Source: Clostridia bacterium
GTDB lineage: Bacteria > Bacillota > Clostridia > Christensenellales > Aristaeellaceae
DNA: 64,000 nucleotides
NCBI GenBank assembly: GCA_017470145.1
Contig: JAFUFB010000022.1
Location: 124,001-188,000 of the forward strand
Reading direction: 5' to 3'
In this document: positions 55,578 through 63,794 of the stretch, in pieces
How positions within the stretch are numbered: position 1 is the first letter of the stretch
Layout: the number at the start of each line of letters is the position of its first letter
Program-made: the position numbers and the translations under genes
Notes under the pieces: model-generated
The model's database searches: none
What the model was told of the DNA's origin: nothing
The model's input: only the letters and a program-made list of their open reading frames with translations

Positions 55578-57875
55578 ATGGAACAGACGACGGGGCTGAA
55601 TTTCAAGATTCAGGAAATGGCCCACCGGATTCGGGAGCTGCGGGAGATTGAGAACTATACCATCGCGGAGATGGCCATGAAGACCGGCGTTTCCGAGCAG
55701 GAGTACATCGATTGCGAGCTGGGGCGGAATGATTTGAACTTCGCCTTCCTGTATCGCTGCGCCCTGGCCTTCGGGGTGGACGTGACGGAGATTATCGAGG
55801 GCGCTCGGCCGAATCTGAACTCCTTCACCGTCACCCGGCGGGGAGAGGGCCAGCGGATTGAGGAAGCTCATGACATGGTGTATTACAACCTGGCCGCCTC
55901 CTTCCGGAACCGGATCGCCGAGCCCCTGTATGTCCACGCGGAATACAGCGCCGAGGCGGAGCACGCGGACATCAAGCTGACCACCCACGAGGGCCAGGAG
56001 TGTGACATCGTCATCGAGGGGCAGCTGAAAGTGCAGGTGGGGGAGCACAGCTCCGTGCTGAACCCCGGGGATTCCATCTATTACGACAGCGGCACGCCCC
56101 ACGGCATGATCGCCGTAGGCGGGCAGGACTGCCTGTTCTATGCCATCGTGCTGAATCCCACCGGGGCCCCCATTCCGGAATTGACGCCGGAGAAGATCAC
56201 CTCCGGGCCGGCCCTGCAGGAATTCCCGGAGGAGAACGGCCGCATCCGGGTGTGGCATCGCTTCGCCGACGTGGTGAAGGACGAGAACGGCACCCCCACC
56301 CAGATTACCTTTAAGAATACGGAGAAATTCAATTTCGCCTTCGACGTTATGGACGCTATCGCCGCGGAGGTGCCCAACAAGCTGGCCATGCTGCATGTCA
56401 GCCGGGACAAGGAGGAGCGCCGCTTCACCTTCAAGGATCTGCAGCGGGCCTCCAACCGCTGCGCCAATTATTTCCGGGCCCTGGGCATCCAGAAGGGGGA
56501 CCGGGTGATGCTGGTGCTGAAGCGGCACTACCAGTTCTGGTTCTCGGTGCTGGCCCTGGAAAAGATCGGCGCCATCGCCATTCCCGCCACGGCCCAGCTG
56601 CAGGAGCATGACTTTGAGTATCGGTACAATGCCGCCGGGGTGAAGGCCATCATCTGCACCGCGGACGGGGATACCGCCCATCAGGCGGAGCTGGCGGCGA
56701 AGAACGCCCCCAGTCTGGAGCTGAAGCTCATCGTCAACGGCACCCGGGAGGGCTGGCGGCCCTTCGACGAGGAGTATCTGATGTACTCCACCCATTACAA
56801 CCGCCCCGAGGACGCGGCCTGCGGTGAGGATCTGATGCTGATGTATTTCACCAGCGGCACCACGGGCTATCCGAAGATCGCGGCTCATTGTTATACCCAT
56901 CCCCTGGGGCATCTGCACACGGCCAAGTATTGGCACTGCGTGAATCCCAACGGCCTGCACCTGACCATCTCCGACACGGGCTGGGCCAAGGCGGGCTGGG
57001 GCAAGATCTACGGCCAGTGGCTGTGCGAGGCTGCCATCTTCGTGTACGATTTCGACCGGTTTGATGCGGCGGACATCCTGCCCATGATGGCGAAATATCA
57101 TATTACTACCTTCTGCGCGCCGCCTACCATGTATCGCATGATGATCAAGCAGGATTTGAGCAAATACGATCTCAGCTCTATTACCCATGCCTCCAGCGCA
57201 GGCGAGGCCCTGAACCCGGAGGTGTATCGGCAGATCGAGAAGCAGACGGGCCTGCAGGTGATGGAAGGCTTCGGCCAGACGGAGAGCACCATGATTATCG
57301 GCAACCTGGCAGGGGCGGACCATAAGATGGGCTCCATGGGCAAGGTGGCACCGATCTATAAGGTGGAGCTGCTGGACAGCGAGGGCAAGCCGGTGCCCAT
57401 GGGTACGCCTGGGGAAATCTGTATCGATATTTCCCAGGGGATTCCGGTGGGCCTGTTCCGGGAATATTATCTGGACGAGGAGAAGACCCGGGAGGTCATG
57501 CACGACGGCTGGTATCACACCGGGGATCTGGCCTGGTTGGATGAGGATGGCTTCTATTGGTATGTGGGCCGGGCGGACGACGTCATCAAGAGCAGCGGAT
57601 ACCGCATCGGGCCCTTCGAGATCGAAAGCGTCATCATGGAGCTGCCCTACGTGCTGGAATGCGGGGTCAGCGCCGCGCCGGATGAGGTTCGGGGCCAGGT
57701 GGTGAAGGCCAGCATCGTCCTGACCAAGGGGACGGAGCCCACGGAGGAATTGAAGAAGGAGATTCAGAACTACGTGAAGGAGCACACCGCGCCTTATAAG
57801 TACCCCCGGATTGTGGTGTTCAAGGACGAGCTGCCCAAGACGGTCAGCGGGAAGATTCAGAGGGCCAAGCTGTGA
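55578..57875 (+). CDS. HTH-cupin-AMP-dependent acyl-CoA synthetase fusion
   Basis: A 765-residue protein with three parts. Residues about 12-68 form an XRE-type helix-turn-helix (RIRELREIENYTIAEMAMKT). Residues about 95-190 are a cupin (GQECDIVIEGQLKVQVGEHS, NPGDSIYYDSGTPHGM). Residues about 215-765 are an AMP-forming synthetase: LMYFTSGTTGYPKIAAH (A3), EGFGQTEST (A5), YHTGDLAWLDEDGFYW (A7), GRADDVIKSSGYRIGPFE (A8) and the catalytic Lys in KTVSGKIQRAK (A10). It activates a carboxylic acid to acyl-CoA; the acid is not known. AGGAGGGG precedes the ATG. It sits behind a T-box, so it answers to an uncharged tRNA. The NUDIX gene overlaps its stop. Confidence 0.93.
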   Translation: MEQTTGLNFKIQEMAHRIRELREIENYTIAEMAMKTGVSEQEYIDCELGRNDLNFAFLYRCALAFGVDVTEIIEGARPNLNSFTVTRRGEGQRIEEAHDMVYYNLAASFRNRIAEPLYVHAEYSAEAEHADIKLTTHEGQECDIVIEGQLKVQVGEHSSVLNPGDSIYYDSGTPHGMIAVGGQDCLFYAIVLNPTGAPIPELTPEKITSGPALQEFPEENGRIRVWHRFADVVKDENGTPTQITFKNTEKFNFAFDVMDAIAAEVPNKLAMLHVSRDKEERRFTFKDLQRASNRCANYFRALGIQKGDRVMLVLKRHYQFWFSVLALEKIGAIAIPATAQLQEHDFEYRYNAAGVKAIICTADGDTAHQAELAAKNAPSLELKLIVNGTREGWRPFDEEYLMYSTHYNRPEDAACGEDLMLMYFTSGTTGYPKIAAHCYTHPLGHLHTAKYWHCVNPNGLHLTISDTGWAKAGWGKIYGQWLCEAAIFVYDFDRFDAADILPMMAKYHITTFCAPPTMYRMMIKQDLSKYDLSSITHASSAGEALNPEVYRQIEKQTGLQVMEGFGQTESTMIIGNLAGADHKMGSMGKVAPIYKVELLDSEGKPVPMGTPGEICIDISQGIPVGLFREYYLDEEKTREVMHDGWYHTGDLAWLDEDGFYWYVGRADDVIKSSGYRIGPFEIESVIMELPYVLECGVSAAPDEVRGQVVKASIVLTKGTEPTEELKKEIQNYVKEHTAPYKYPRIVVFKDELPKTVSGKIQRAKL

Positions 57876-58369
57876 TCAATTCTACCCTATGCTATATTGA
57901 AAGACCCGGCGCCAAGGGGGAGACGGAGGTGCTCCTCCTGCACCGGGTGAAGAAGAAAAAGGACGTGAACCACGACAAGTGGATCGGCATCGGCGGCAAG
58001 TTTGAGGAAGGGGAGAGCCCGGAGGATTGCCTCCTGCGGGAGGCGAAGGAGGAAACGGGCCTGACCCTGACCTCCTGGCGGTATCGGGGTATCGTTACCT
58101 TCATCACCAACGAGCTGGCGGAAACGGAATTCATGCACCTGTTTACGGCGGATGGGTTCACGGGAGAGCTGGCGGAATGCGACGAAGGGGACCTGCAATG
58201 GGTGCCGAAGAAGACCATGCGGGGCTTTCCCACCTGGGAAGGGGATCGGATCTTCCTGGACCTGCTGGACGCGGAGGCCCCCTTCTTCTCCCTGAAGCTG
58301 CGCTACGAGGGCGACCGCCTGCGGGAAGCGGTGCTGAACGGAAAACCACTTTCCCTGACGGAAGGATGA
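57872..58369 (+). CDS. NUDIX hydrolase, MutT/8-oxo-dGTP type
   Basis: A 165-residue pyrophosphohydrolase. The NUDIX box is GGKFEEGESPEDCLLREAKE followed by ETGL, complete with all catalytic Glu residues. The WIGIGGKFEEGE and YRGIVTFITNE features match the bacterial 8-oxo-dGTP/oxidised-purine group. GTG start overlapping the stop of the synthetase gene (GTGA), so translation is coupled and the gene falls under the same T-box. The frame before residue 1 offers no other start. Confidence 0.9.
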   Translation: MINSTLCYIERPGAKGETEVLLLHRVKKKKDVNHDKWIGIGGKFEEGESPEDCLLREAKEETGLTLTSWRYRGIVTFITNELAETEFMHLFTADGFTGELAECDEGDLQWVPKKTMRGFPTWEGDRIFLDLLDAEAPFFSLKLRYEGDRLREAVLNGKPLSLTEG

Positions 58370-58375
58370 ATAAGT

Positions 58376-58527
58376 TCCCCCGCGCAGAGATAAAAGGCTT
58401 CCCCCGCGAGGCAGGGGATTGATAAACAAAAGCTTCCCCCGGAGCAGGGGAGAGGTCCCAAAGACGAAAACTCCCCCGCGCAGCGGGGGAGATCAAAAGA
58501 ACAAACATGCCCCCGCAAAGCGGGGGC
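58376..58527. repeat. Cluster of five family-1 palindromes
   Basis: Units near 58376-58390 (decayed), 58399-58420, 58433-58453, 58471-58491 (CTCCCCCGCGCAGCGGGGGA) and 58509-58527, with 12-20 bp AT-rich spacers such as GATAAACAAAAG and GACGAAAA. Arms vary while the pairing is mostly kept. The last unit (GCCCCCGC-AAA-GCGGGGGC, then GTTTTATA) could end transcription of the NUDIX gene. Confidence 0.8.
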
Positions 58528-58546
58528 CGTTTTATATAAGCAAAAC

Positions 58547-59359
58547 CTAACTCAGATACATCCCGGGAAAGAGCACATTAACCCCCACCTGCAGGGCGCC
58601 AAAATCGTTCATCAGGTGCATCTGGGGGAGGCTGCGGGTCATGACCCGGGCAGAAACCTGGGTCACCCCTTCCGCAGCCATGATGGCCATGGTGCGGTGC
58701 AAAAGGGCTTTGGCCATGCCCTGGTGGCGGCTGGAGGGCTCAATATAGATGGCGACCAGCTCCGCCTGCTCCCCCTGGCCGGCCATGATGACCTCGCCGA
58801 TGAGCCCGGCGTTCCGGTACAGCCCCAGGGCGATGAAATGGGGCAGGTGCATCATCTCGACCAGAGTGTTCCGGTCCAGATAGGTGATTTCGTTCATCTG
58901 CAGCCGGGACAGCAGATTCTGCTGTTCCTCCCAGGTGTTCAGGGGCACGGCTGCCACGGCACAGCTCATGGGGATGCGGCCATCGCCAAAGGGGATCTGG
59001 AGGGCCACGATGGCGTCGCTCTCTTCCAGGTCGAATCCGTTATGCAGATAGAATTCCCGCCCCTGGGAATCCTGGGGGTTCAGGCTGGTGTAGAGCCGGG
59101 CGCGCAGCTGGGGATTCACGTTCTGCAGCTGCCGGGCCCGGGCCACCAGGGCGCCAAAGAGCAGATAGCGGCTGCCGGGATCCCCCTCAATGGAAAAATA
59201 CATGTTCACCGGGCAGTCCGGATACAGGCCGGGCTGCAGCTGGTAGAGAATAAAGGCGTAGCCCGTCTGGGTTCCCAGATCGTCGATGGCGTAAAAGACG
59301 TCCTCCGGGTTCATGTTGTTCACGGGCTGCTGGGGATGCACTATGGTCATAGAAGGCAT
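58547..59359 (-). CDS. GNAT-family N-acetyltransferase
   Basis: A 270-residue protein starting MPSMTIVHPQQPVNN with AGAAAGGA just upstream; MTIVHP three codons later is an alternative. Two GNAT-like halves: in the N-terminal half (about 20-135) the GSRYLLFGALVARARQL segment, and in the C-terminal half (about 140-270) AELVAIYIEPSSRHQGMAKA, the acetyl-CoA pyrophosphate loop (Q/RxxGxA) followed by LLHRTMAIMAAEGV. Such tandem GNATs acetylate small molecules or protein amino groups; the substrate is unknown. It is transcribed away from the cyclophilin gene. Confidence 0.85.
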   Translation of the reverse strand: MPSMTIVHPQQPVNNMNPEDVFYAIDDLGTQTGYAFILYQLQPGLYPDCPVNMYFSIEGDPGSRYLLFGALVARARQLQNVNPQLRARLYTSLNPQDSQGREFYLHNGFDLEESDAIVALQIPFGDGRIPMSCAVAAVPLNTWEEQQNLLSRLQMNEITYLDRNTLVEMMHLPHFIALGLYRNAGLIGEVIMAGQGEQAELVAIYIEPSSRHQGMAKALLHRTMAIMAAEGVTQVSARVMTRSLPQMHLMNDFGALQVGVNVLFPGMYLS

Positions 59360-59398
59360 AATTCCTTTCTGCTGTGAAGCATTCACAGGCAAGAAATC

Positions 59399-59427
59399 AT
59401 TATACCCGCAAAGCCCTCTTCTGTCAA
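59399..59427 (-). promoter_or_regulatory. Promoter of the GNAT gene
   Basis: Minus strand: TTGACA (59422-59427), 17-nt spacer, TATAAT (59399-59404); both boxes perfect. Confidence 0.8.
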
Positions 59428-59431
59428 AAAC

Positions 59432-59460
59432 TTGCAATGTAAAGAGAATGCTGGTAAAAT
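59432..59460 (+). promoter_or_regulatory. Promoter of the cyclophilin gene
   Basis: TTGCAA (59432-59437), 17-nt spacer, TAAAAT (59455-59460). Its -35 box is only 4 nt from the divergent GNAT -35 box, so the two promoters may compete. Confidence 0.7.
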
Positions 59461-59507
59461 ACCCTCTGTTCCGCAGTTTGCGGAGGAAAGCAAGGAGGCA
59501 GAAAAGA

Positions 59508-60026
59508 ATGGCACAGCAACCTGTGTTTACAATTGTAATGAGCGATGGGCGCGAGATGAAGGGCGAGCTTTATCCCGAAACGGCGCCCCAGTCCGTGGGC
59601 AATTTTGTGGCCCTGGCCAACAGCGGCTTCTATGATGGGCTGATTTTTCACCGGGTGATTCCTGGGTTCATGATCCAGGGCGGGGATCCCAAGGGCGCTG
59701 GATACGGCGGGCCGGGGTATTCCATTAAGGGCGAATTCGCGGCCAACGGGATTCCGAACCCGGTGAAGCACACCTATGGCGTGCTGAGCATGGCCCGGAG
59801 CATGATGCCTGATTCCGCGGGCAGCCAGTTCTTTATCATGACCAGCGACAGCCCCCATCTGGATGGCCAGTACGCTGCCTTCGGCAAGGTGCTGGAGGGG
59901 ATGGATGTGGCGGAGGATATCGTCAACACGCCTCGGGACGCGGCGGATAAGCCCCTGACCCCTCAGGTCATGGCCTCCGTCCGGGTGGAAACCTTCGGCG
60001 AGGTGTATCCTTTCGACCAGATTTAA
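59508..60026 (+). CDS. Cyclophilin-type peptidyl-prolyl isomerase
   Basis: A 172-residue cytosolic foldase. The frame is open from 59313, but AAGGAGG 9 nt before ATG 59508 and the conserved start MAQQPVFTIVMSDGREMKGE decide the start. Active-site residues lie in FHRVIPGFMIQGGDPKGAGYGG (Arg, Phe, Gln) and GSQFFIMTSDSPHLDGQYAAFGKVLEGMD. No signal peptide. It has its own promoter. Confidence 0.94.
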   Translation: MAQQPVFTIVMSDGREMKGELYPETAPQSVGNFVALANSGFYDGLIFHRVIPGFMIQGGDPKGAGYGGPGYSIKGEFAANGIPNPVKHTYGVLSMARSMMPDSAGSQFFIMTSDSPHLDGQYAAFGKVLEGMDVAEDIVNTPRDAADKPLTPQVMASVRVETFGEVYPFDQI

Positions 60027-60041
60027 GAAACGTAGATTCAT

Positions 60042-60064
60042 GCTCCCCCGCGCAGCGGGGGAGC
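60042..60064. repeat. GC-rich palindrome (family 1)
   Basis: GCTCCCCCGCGCAGCGGGGG then AGC, 15 bp after the cyclophilin stop; followed by AAAAAA. Confidence 0.8.
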
Positions 60065-60097
60065 AAAAAATCCTTCAATTTCCCGAAGCGAATGGGA

Positions 60098-60130
60098 AGC
60101 AGGCGCAGGGAGAATCTCCCTGCGCCTGCT
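60098..60130. repeat. Perfect 16-bp inverted repeat
   Basis: AGCAGGCGCAGGGAGA and its exact complement are separated by one base. It differs from family 1 and has no T-tract. Confidence 0.85.
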
Positions 60131-60152
60131 ATGTAAGGGAGCGCCGATATAA

Positions 60153-60175
60153 GCTCTCCCGCCTCGCGGGGGAGC
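60153..60175. repeat. GC-rich palindrome (family 1)
   Basis: GCTCTCCCGCCTCGCGGGGG then AGC, the third dyad in the 216-bp cyclophilin-zapA gap. Confidence 0.75.
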
Positions 60176-60242
60176 GAGAAAAATCATGGAAATATCATGC
60201 TGATAGGAATCAATCAGCGTTGCCGCAAAGGAGGAGTGCAGG

Positions 60243-60491
60243 ATGGAGAAGCAAAAGATCAGCGTCCGGGTGGCGGGGAAAAACTATACGCTGGTGTCCT
60301 CCGATCCCCCGGAATATATTCGCCGGGTGGCCAGCCTGGTGGATCGGCGGCTGAGCGAGATGGAGATTGCCAGCGGCATGCCGCCCCAGCAGGCCACGGT
60401 GCTGACCTGCTTCAATCTGATGGACGAATTGCTGAAGGCCCGGGATGAAAACACGGCCCTTAAGCGCAGATTGCAGCAGCTTCAGGAATAA
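60243..60491 (+). CDS. zapA: Cell division protein ZapA
   Basis: ZapA bundles FtsZ filaments at mid-cell. The 82-residue protein has the globular part KISVRVAGKNYTLVSSDPPE followed by YIRRVASLVDRRLSEM, and a C-terminal coiled coil (about 50-82, ending TALKRRLQQLQE). RBS AAAGGAGG. A strong terminator follows at 60502-60523. Confidence 0.9.
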   Translation: MEKQKISVRVAGKNYTLVSSDPPEYIRRVASLVDRRLSEMEIASGMPPQQATVLTCFNLMDELLKARDENTALKRRLQQLQE

Positions 60492-60501
60492 GCGGTACCA
60501 C

Positions 60502-60523
60502 GCCCCCTTCCGGGGGCTTTTTT
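60502..60523 (+). terminator. Terminator of zapA
   Basis: GCCCCC-TTCC-GGGGGC followed by TTTTTT. Confidence 0.9.
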
Positions 60524-60576
60524 CGAAACGGGGAGGGAAGAAAACCCGTTTTCCGGAAAGGGAAAGAAGGAAGATC

Positions 60577-62898
60577 ATGGAAATACTGGCGCCGGCGGGA
60601 AGCTGGGAAGCCTTGGAGCGGGCCCAGGCGGCGGGGGCGGACGCGGTGTATTTGGGATACGCCGCCTTCAGCGCCCGGGCCGGGGCAGGGAATTTTGATG
60701 AAAGCCAGCTGCGGGAAGCCCTGGCCTTTGCCCATCTGCATCATATGCGGGTGTATGTAACGGTGAACACTCTGGTAAAGGATGGGGAATTGCCGGAGGT
60801 ATACCAGCTGCTGCGGCTGCTGAACCAGCTGCGGGTGGATGGCGTCCTGGTGCAGGATCTGGGGGTGCTGCGGCTGGCCAGGAAATGCTTTCCGGATCTG
60901 CGGATCCATGCCAGCACTCAGATGGCCATTCATAACGAGACCGGGGTGCGCTGGTGTCAGCGGCTGGGCATGAAGCGGGTGGTGCTGGCCCGGGAGTGCA
61001 GCCTGGCGGAAATTCAACGCTGCGTGGAAACCGGCATGGAGATTGAGGTTTTCGGCCACGGGGCCCAATGCGTGTCCGTCAGCGGGGAATGCCTTTTCTC
61101 CAGCATGGTAGGGGAGCGCAGCGGCAATCGGGGCCGGTGTGCCCAGCCTTGCCGGAAGAAGTATCGCCTGGCGGGGCAGGAAGGGGCCTGGCTGAGCCCC
61201 CGGGATCTCTGCCTGCGGGATCGGATGCCGGAGATGGCGACAGCGGGGGTGGCCAGCTTAAAGATTGAAGGCCGTCTGAAGCGACCGGAATATGTTTATA
61301 CCGTGGCCGGCAGCTATGCCCGGGGGAAGGACAGCCTGGAAGCGGGAGCCTTCCAGCCCCTGGAGGAAAAGGAGCTGGACGCCCTGCGGCAGGTTTTTCA
61401 TCGGGGCGGCTTCATGGAAGGATATGCCTTCGGGGCGGAGGACGCAGGGGTGATTGACCCTGCCCAGGTGAACCACCAGGGGCTGTATCTGGGCCAGGTG
61501 GCGGAGGCAAAGGAGCATTGGGCCTGGGTCCGGCTGGAGCGGGATCTCCACGATGGGGATGGACTGCGGCTGAAGCAGGGCACCCGGGAGATGGAGATGA
61601 CCTATGCTGGGCCGGATCTTCTCGCGGGGGAAATGGCTCGCCTGCGGCTGCGGGAGGGGATCCACGCCAGAGTGGGAGATCAGGTTTGGCGGCTGACGGA
61701 CGCCCGGCAGCTGGCAGCAGCCCGGACGGCCCTGGGACGAAAAATCCAGGTTCAGATGCTGCTGGAAGCCTGGCCAGGCAAGCCGCTTCGCCTGCAAATC
61801 AGCGACGGGAAATCTGCGGTGGAAATGGTTGGAGAAGAGGTGGCCGCCGCCCGGACCCGGGAAATGGGCCCGGAGGAGATGGAAAAGCAGCTGCGAAAAA
61901 CCGGTGGCACGGATTTTGAGGCCGCAGAGATCACCATTCGGACAGCGGGAGCCTTCGTGCCGGTGGCTGTGCTGAACGAGCTGCGCCGGGAGGGCTTGGA
62001 GCGCCTGGCAGAGAAGCGGAGGGACGCCTTCGCGTATCCTCTGGGGCGGGAGATGCCATGGGAGGAGACGAAAGTGTCGATGCCGGGGCGGAATCCGGAG
62101 CTGCCGGAAAGATGGGTGACGGTGCAGAATCTGGCCCAGGCGGAGGCGGCCCGGGAAGCGGGGACCGCGGTGATCTGGTACCCGGAGGATTTTCGGCCGG
62201 AGGCCCTGGAGGGGCTGGCAGGCCAAATGGAGCCTGGGGAATGGCTGCGGCTGCCGGAGGTTTGCCAGGAGGAAACCCTGGCAGCGCTGCAGGCCTGGTG
62301 CGATACTCACCGGGAGCTGCTGGGGGGCCTGCTGCTGGGCAGCGTAGGGCAACTGGGCCGGGTGTGGCCTGTGCCTGTGGCCGCTGGGCCTGGCATTCCG
62401 GTCATGAATCGGGAAGCCGCCCGGATGCTGGAGGAGGAAGGATGCTTGTTCGACCTGGCCAGCCCGGAACTGACGGGGGCGGAATGGAAAACTCTGGGGG
62501 CGGCGTCCATACCTCTGCTGTTCCCGGTATATGGCCGGACCCAGCTGATGCTGCTGCATCATTGCCCGGCCCGGACGGCCCTGGGATGCCGGCAGGGCCA
62601 CGGCGCCTGCCGCCTGTGTGACGAGGGAAGTCCCCAAAGCCTGCGGGGAAAGACCCTGGAGGACGAGCGGGGATATTGCTTTCCCCTGGAGCGAAAGCGC
62701 CTGCCGGAGGGCTGCCTGGTGCGCCTGCTGAACGCCCTGCCCACGGATCTGGGGGATAGACGGCTTCCAGGAGGAACCATGGCGGAGATGACCACGGAAA
62801 CCGGGGAGGAAACTCGGGAGATCCTTAGCCTTCTGGAAATGGGGCAGAAAACCCAAGCCAGCAGCACCCGGGGGCACTGGAGCCGGCCAGTATTGTAA
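60577..62898 (+). CDS. Peptidase U32 family protein, RNA hydroxylation type
   Basis: A 773-residue protein starting MEILAPAGSWEALERAQAAG after GAAAGAAGGAAG. The U32 core (1-330) has ADAVYLGYAAFSARAGAGNF, the signature EVFGHGAQCVSVSGECLFSS and clustered cysteines (GRCAQPCRKKYRL), which in RlhA and TrhP relatives bind an iron-sulfur cluster for hydroxylation of 23S rRNA or tRNA U34. A DUF3656-like region and a C-terminal Cys pair region (CRQGHGACRLCDEGS) follow. Relatives have also been called collagenases, but RNA modification fits better. recO begins 15 bp downstream and is probably co-transcribed. Confidence 0.9.
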   Translation: MEILAPAGSWEALERAQAAGADAVYLGYAAFSARAGAGNFDESQLREALAFAHLHHMRVYVTVNTLVKDGELPEVYQLLRLLNQLRVDGVLVQDLGVLRLARKCFPDLRIHASTQMAIHNETGVRWCQRLGMKRVVLARECSLAEIQRCVETGMEIEVFGHGAQCVSVSGECLFSSMVGERSGNRGRCAQPCRKKYRLAGQEGAWLSPRDLCLRDRMPEMATAGVASLKIEGRLKRPEYVYTVAGSYARGKDSLEAGAFQPLEEKELDALRQVFHRGGFMEGYAFGAEDAGVIDPAQVNHQGLYLGQVAEAKEHWAWVRLERDLHDGDGLRLKQGTREMEMTYAGPDLLAGEMARLRLREGIHARVGDQVWRLTDARQLAAARTALGRKIQVQMLLEAWPGKPLRLQISDGKSAVEMVGEEVAAARTREMGPEEMEKQLRKTGGTDFEAAEITIRTAGAFVPVAVLNELRREGLERLAEKRRDAFAYPLGREMPWEETKVSMPGRNPELPERWVTVQNLAQAEAAREAGTAVIWYPEDFRPEALEGLAGQMEPGEWLRLPEVCQEETLAALQAWCDTHRELLGGLLLGSVGQLGRVWPVPVAAGPGIPVMNREAARMLEEEGCLFDLASPELTGAEWKTLGAASIPLLFPVYGRTQLMLLHHCPARTALGCRQGHGACRLCDEGSPQSLRGKTLEDERGYCFPLERKRLPEGCLVRLLNALPTDLGDRRLPGGTMAEMTTETGEETREILSLLEMGQKTQASSTRGHWSRPVL

Positions 62899-62913
62899 TG
62901 TGGAGAAATCAAG

Positions 62914-63669
62914 ATGGTACAAACGGAAAACACGGCCCTGGTTTTGCGGCACGTGAATTATCGGGACAACGACCGGATGGTGACCCTCTTCAGCCCCTCC
63001 CGGGGGCGGATCGACGCCATCATCCGGAACTGCCGAAAGCCCAAATCTCACAACCTGAACGCGGGGGAGCTGTTCGCCCTGGGGGATTACATGCTGTATG
63101 AAGCCGGGGGGCATATTACGGTGACCTCCGTGCATCTCATCGAAACCTTCTACACCCTGCGGCAGGATTATGAGCGGCTGACCTGTGGAACCTACCTTTT
63201 GAGCCTGACGGAGGCGGTGCTGGAGCCGGAGCAGGAGCGGCAGGAGCTGTTCATGCTGCTGCTGCATACCCTGAGCCGCCTGGCCTTTTCCGATCAGCCC
63301 TGGCGGCCCTTGATGGCGGGTTTCCTGCTGCATTTCGCGGGATGCGAGGGCTTCAAGCCCCGGCTGAACCACTGCGTGCTCTGCGGGCAGCGCATGGGGG
63401 AGGACGGCCCCTTCTTCTTCGACATGGAGGAGGGAGGCCTGTGCTGCGAGGAATGCCATGAGCGGCGGAAACGAACCGCGCCCCCGGGGACGCCAAAGCA
63501 GGAGCTCCTGGCCCCTCAGGAGGTCCGGTGGATGCGGCAAATGCTGCAGGCCGGGTCCTCCTCCTGGGTGGATACCCCGGAGAGCTACGCCCCCTTCCGG
63601 CTGCTACGCAAATATGTGGAGGGCCGCCTGGGGCGGCGGATTCGCAGCGCCGCGCTGCTACCGGACTGA
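62914..63669 (+). CDS. recO: DNA repair protein RecO
   Basis: RecO helps load RecA on single-stranded DNA together with RecR. The 251-residue protein has an N-terminal OB fold (TENTALVLRHVNYRDNDRMV, TLFSPSRGRIDAIIRNCRKP), a helical middle, and a zinc-binding region with CVLCG and CCEEC (C-x2-C pairs, about residues 153-185). The start ATG at 62914 has a weak GGAGAAATC site, consistent with coupling to the U32 gene. A T-box-led gene follows. Confidence 0.93.
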   Translation: MVQTENTALVLRHVNYRDNDRMVTLFSPSRGRIDAIIRNCRKPKSHNLNAGELFALGDYMLYEAGGHITVTSVHLIETFYTLRQDYERLTCGTYLLSLTEAVLEPEQERQELFMLLLHTLSRLAFSDQPWRPLMAGFLLHFAGCEGFKPRLNHCVLCGQRMGEDGPFFFDMEEGGLCCEECHERRKRTAPPGTPKQELLAPQEVRWMRQMLQAGSSSWVDTPESYAPFRLLRKYVEGRLGRRIRSAALLPD

Positions 63670-63744
63670 GGCGGGAAGGCCCAGGAAGCGCAGGCGCGGC
63701 CCCTGCTCCCCCGCTGAAAAACAGCCAAAATACAAAATCATGGC

Positions 63745-63773
63745 TTGACAGGGGGCAAAACCAGTGGTAAAAT
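63745..63773 (+). promoter_or_regulatory. Promoter of the second T-box operon
   Basis: TTGACA (63745-63750), 17-nt spacer, TAAAAT (63768-63773). Confidence 0.85.
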
Positions 63774-63794
63774 GCGCCCAATTTCATATCCAAA

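Noticed and set aside
58376..58527. Regularly spaced GC palindromes as a CRISPR array
   Set aside because: Units vary in sequence and length, spacers are short, AT-rich and alike, and no cas gene is nearby.
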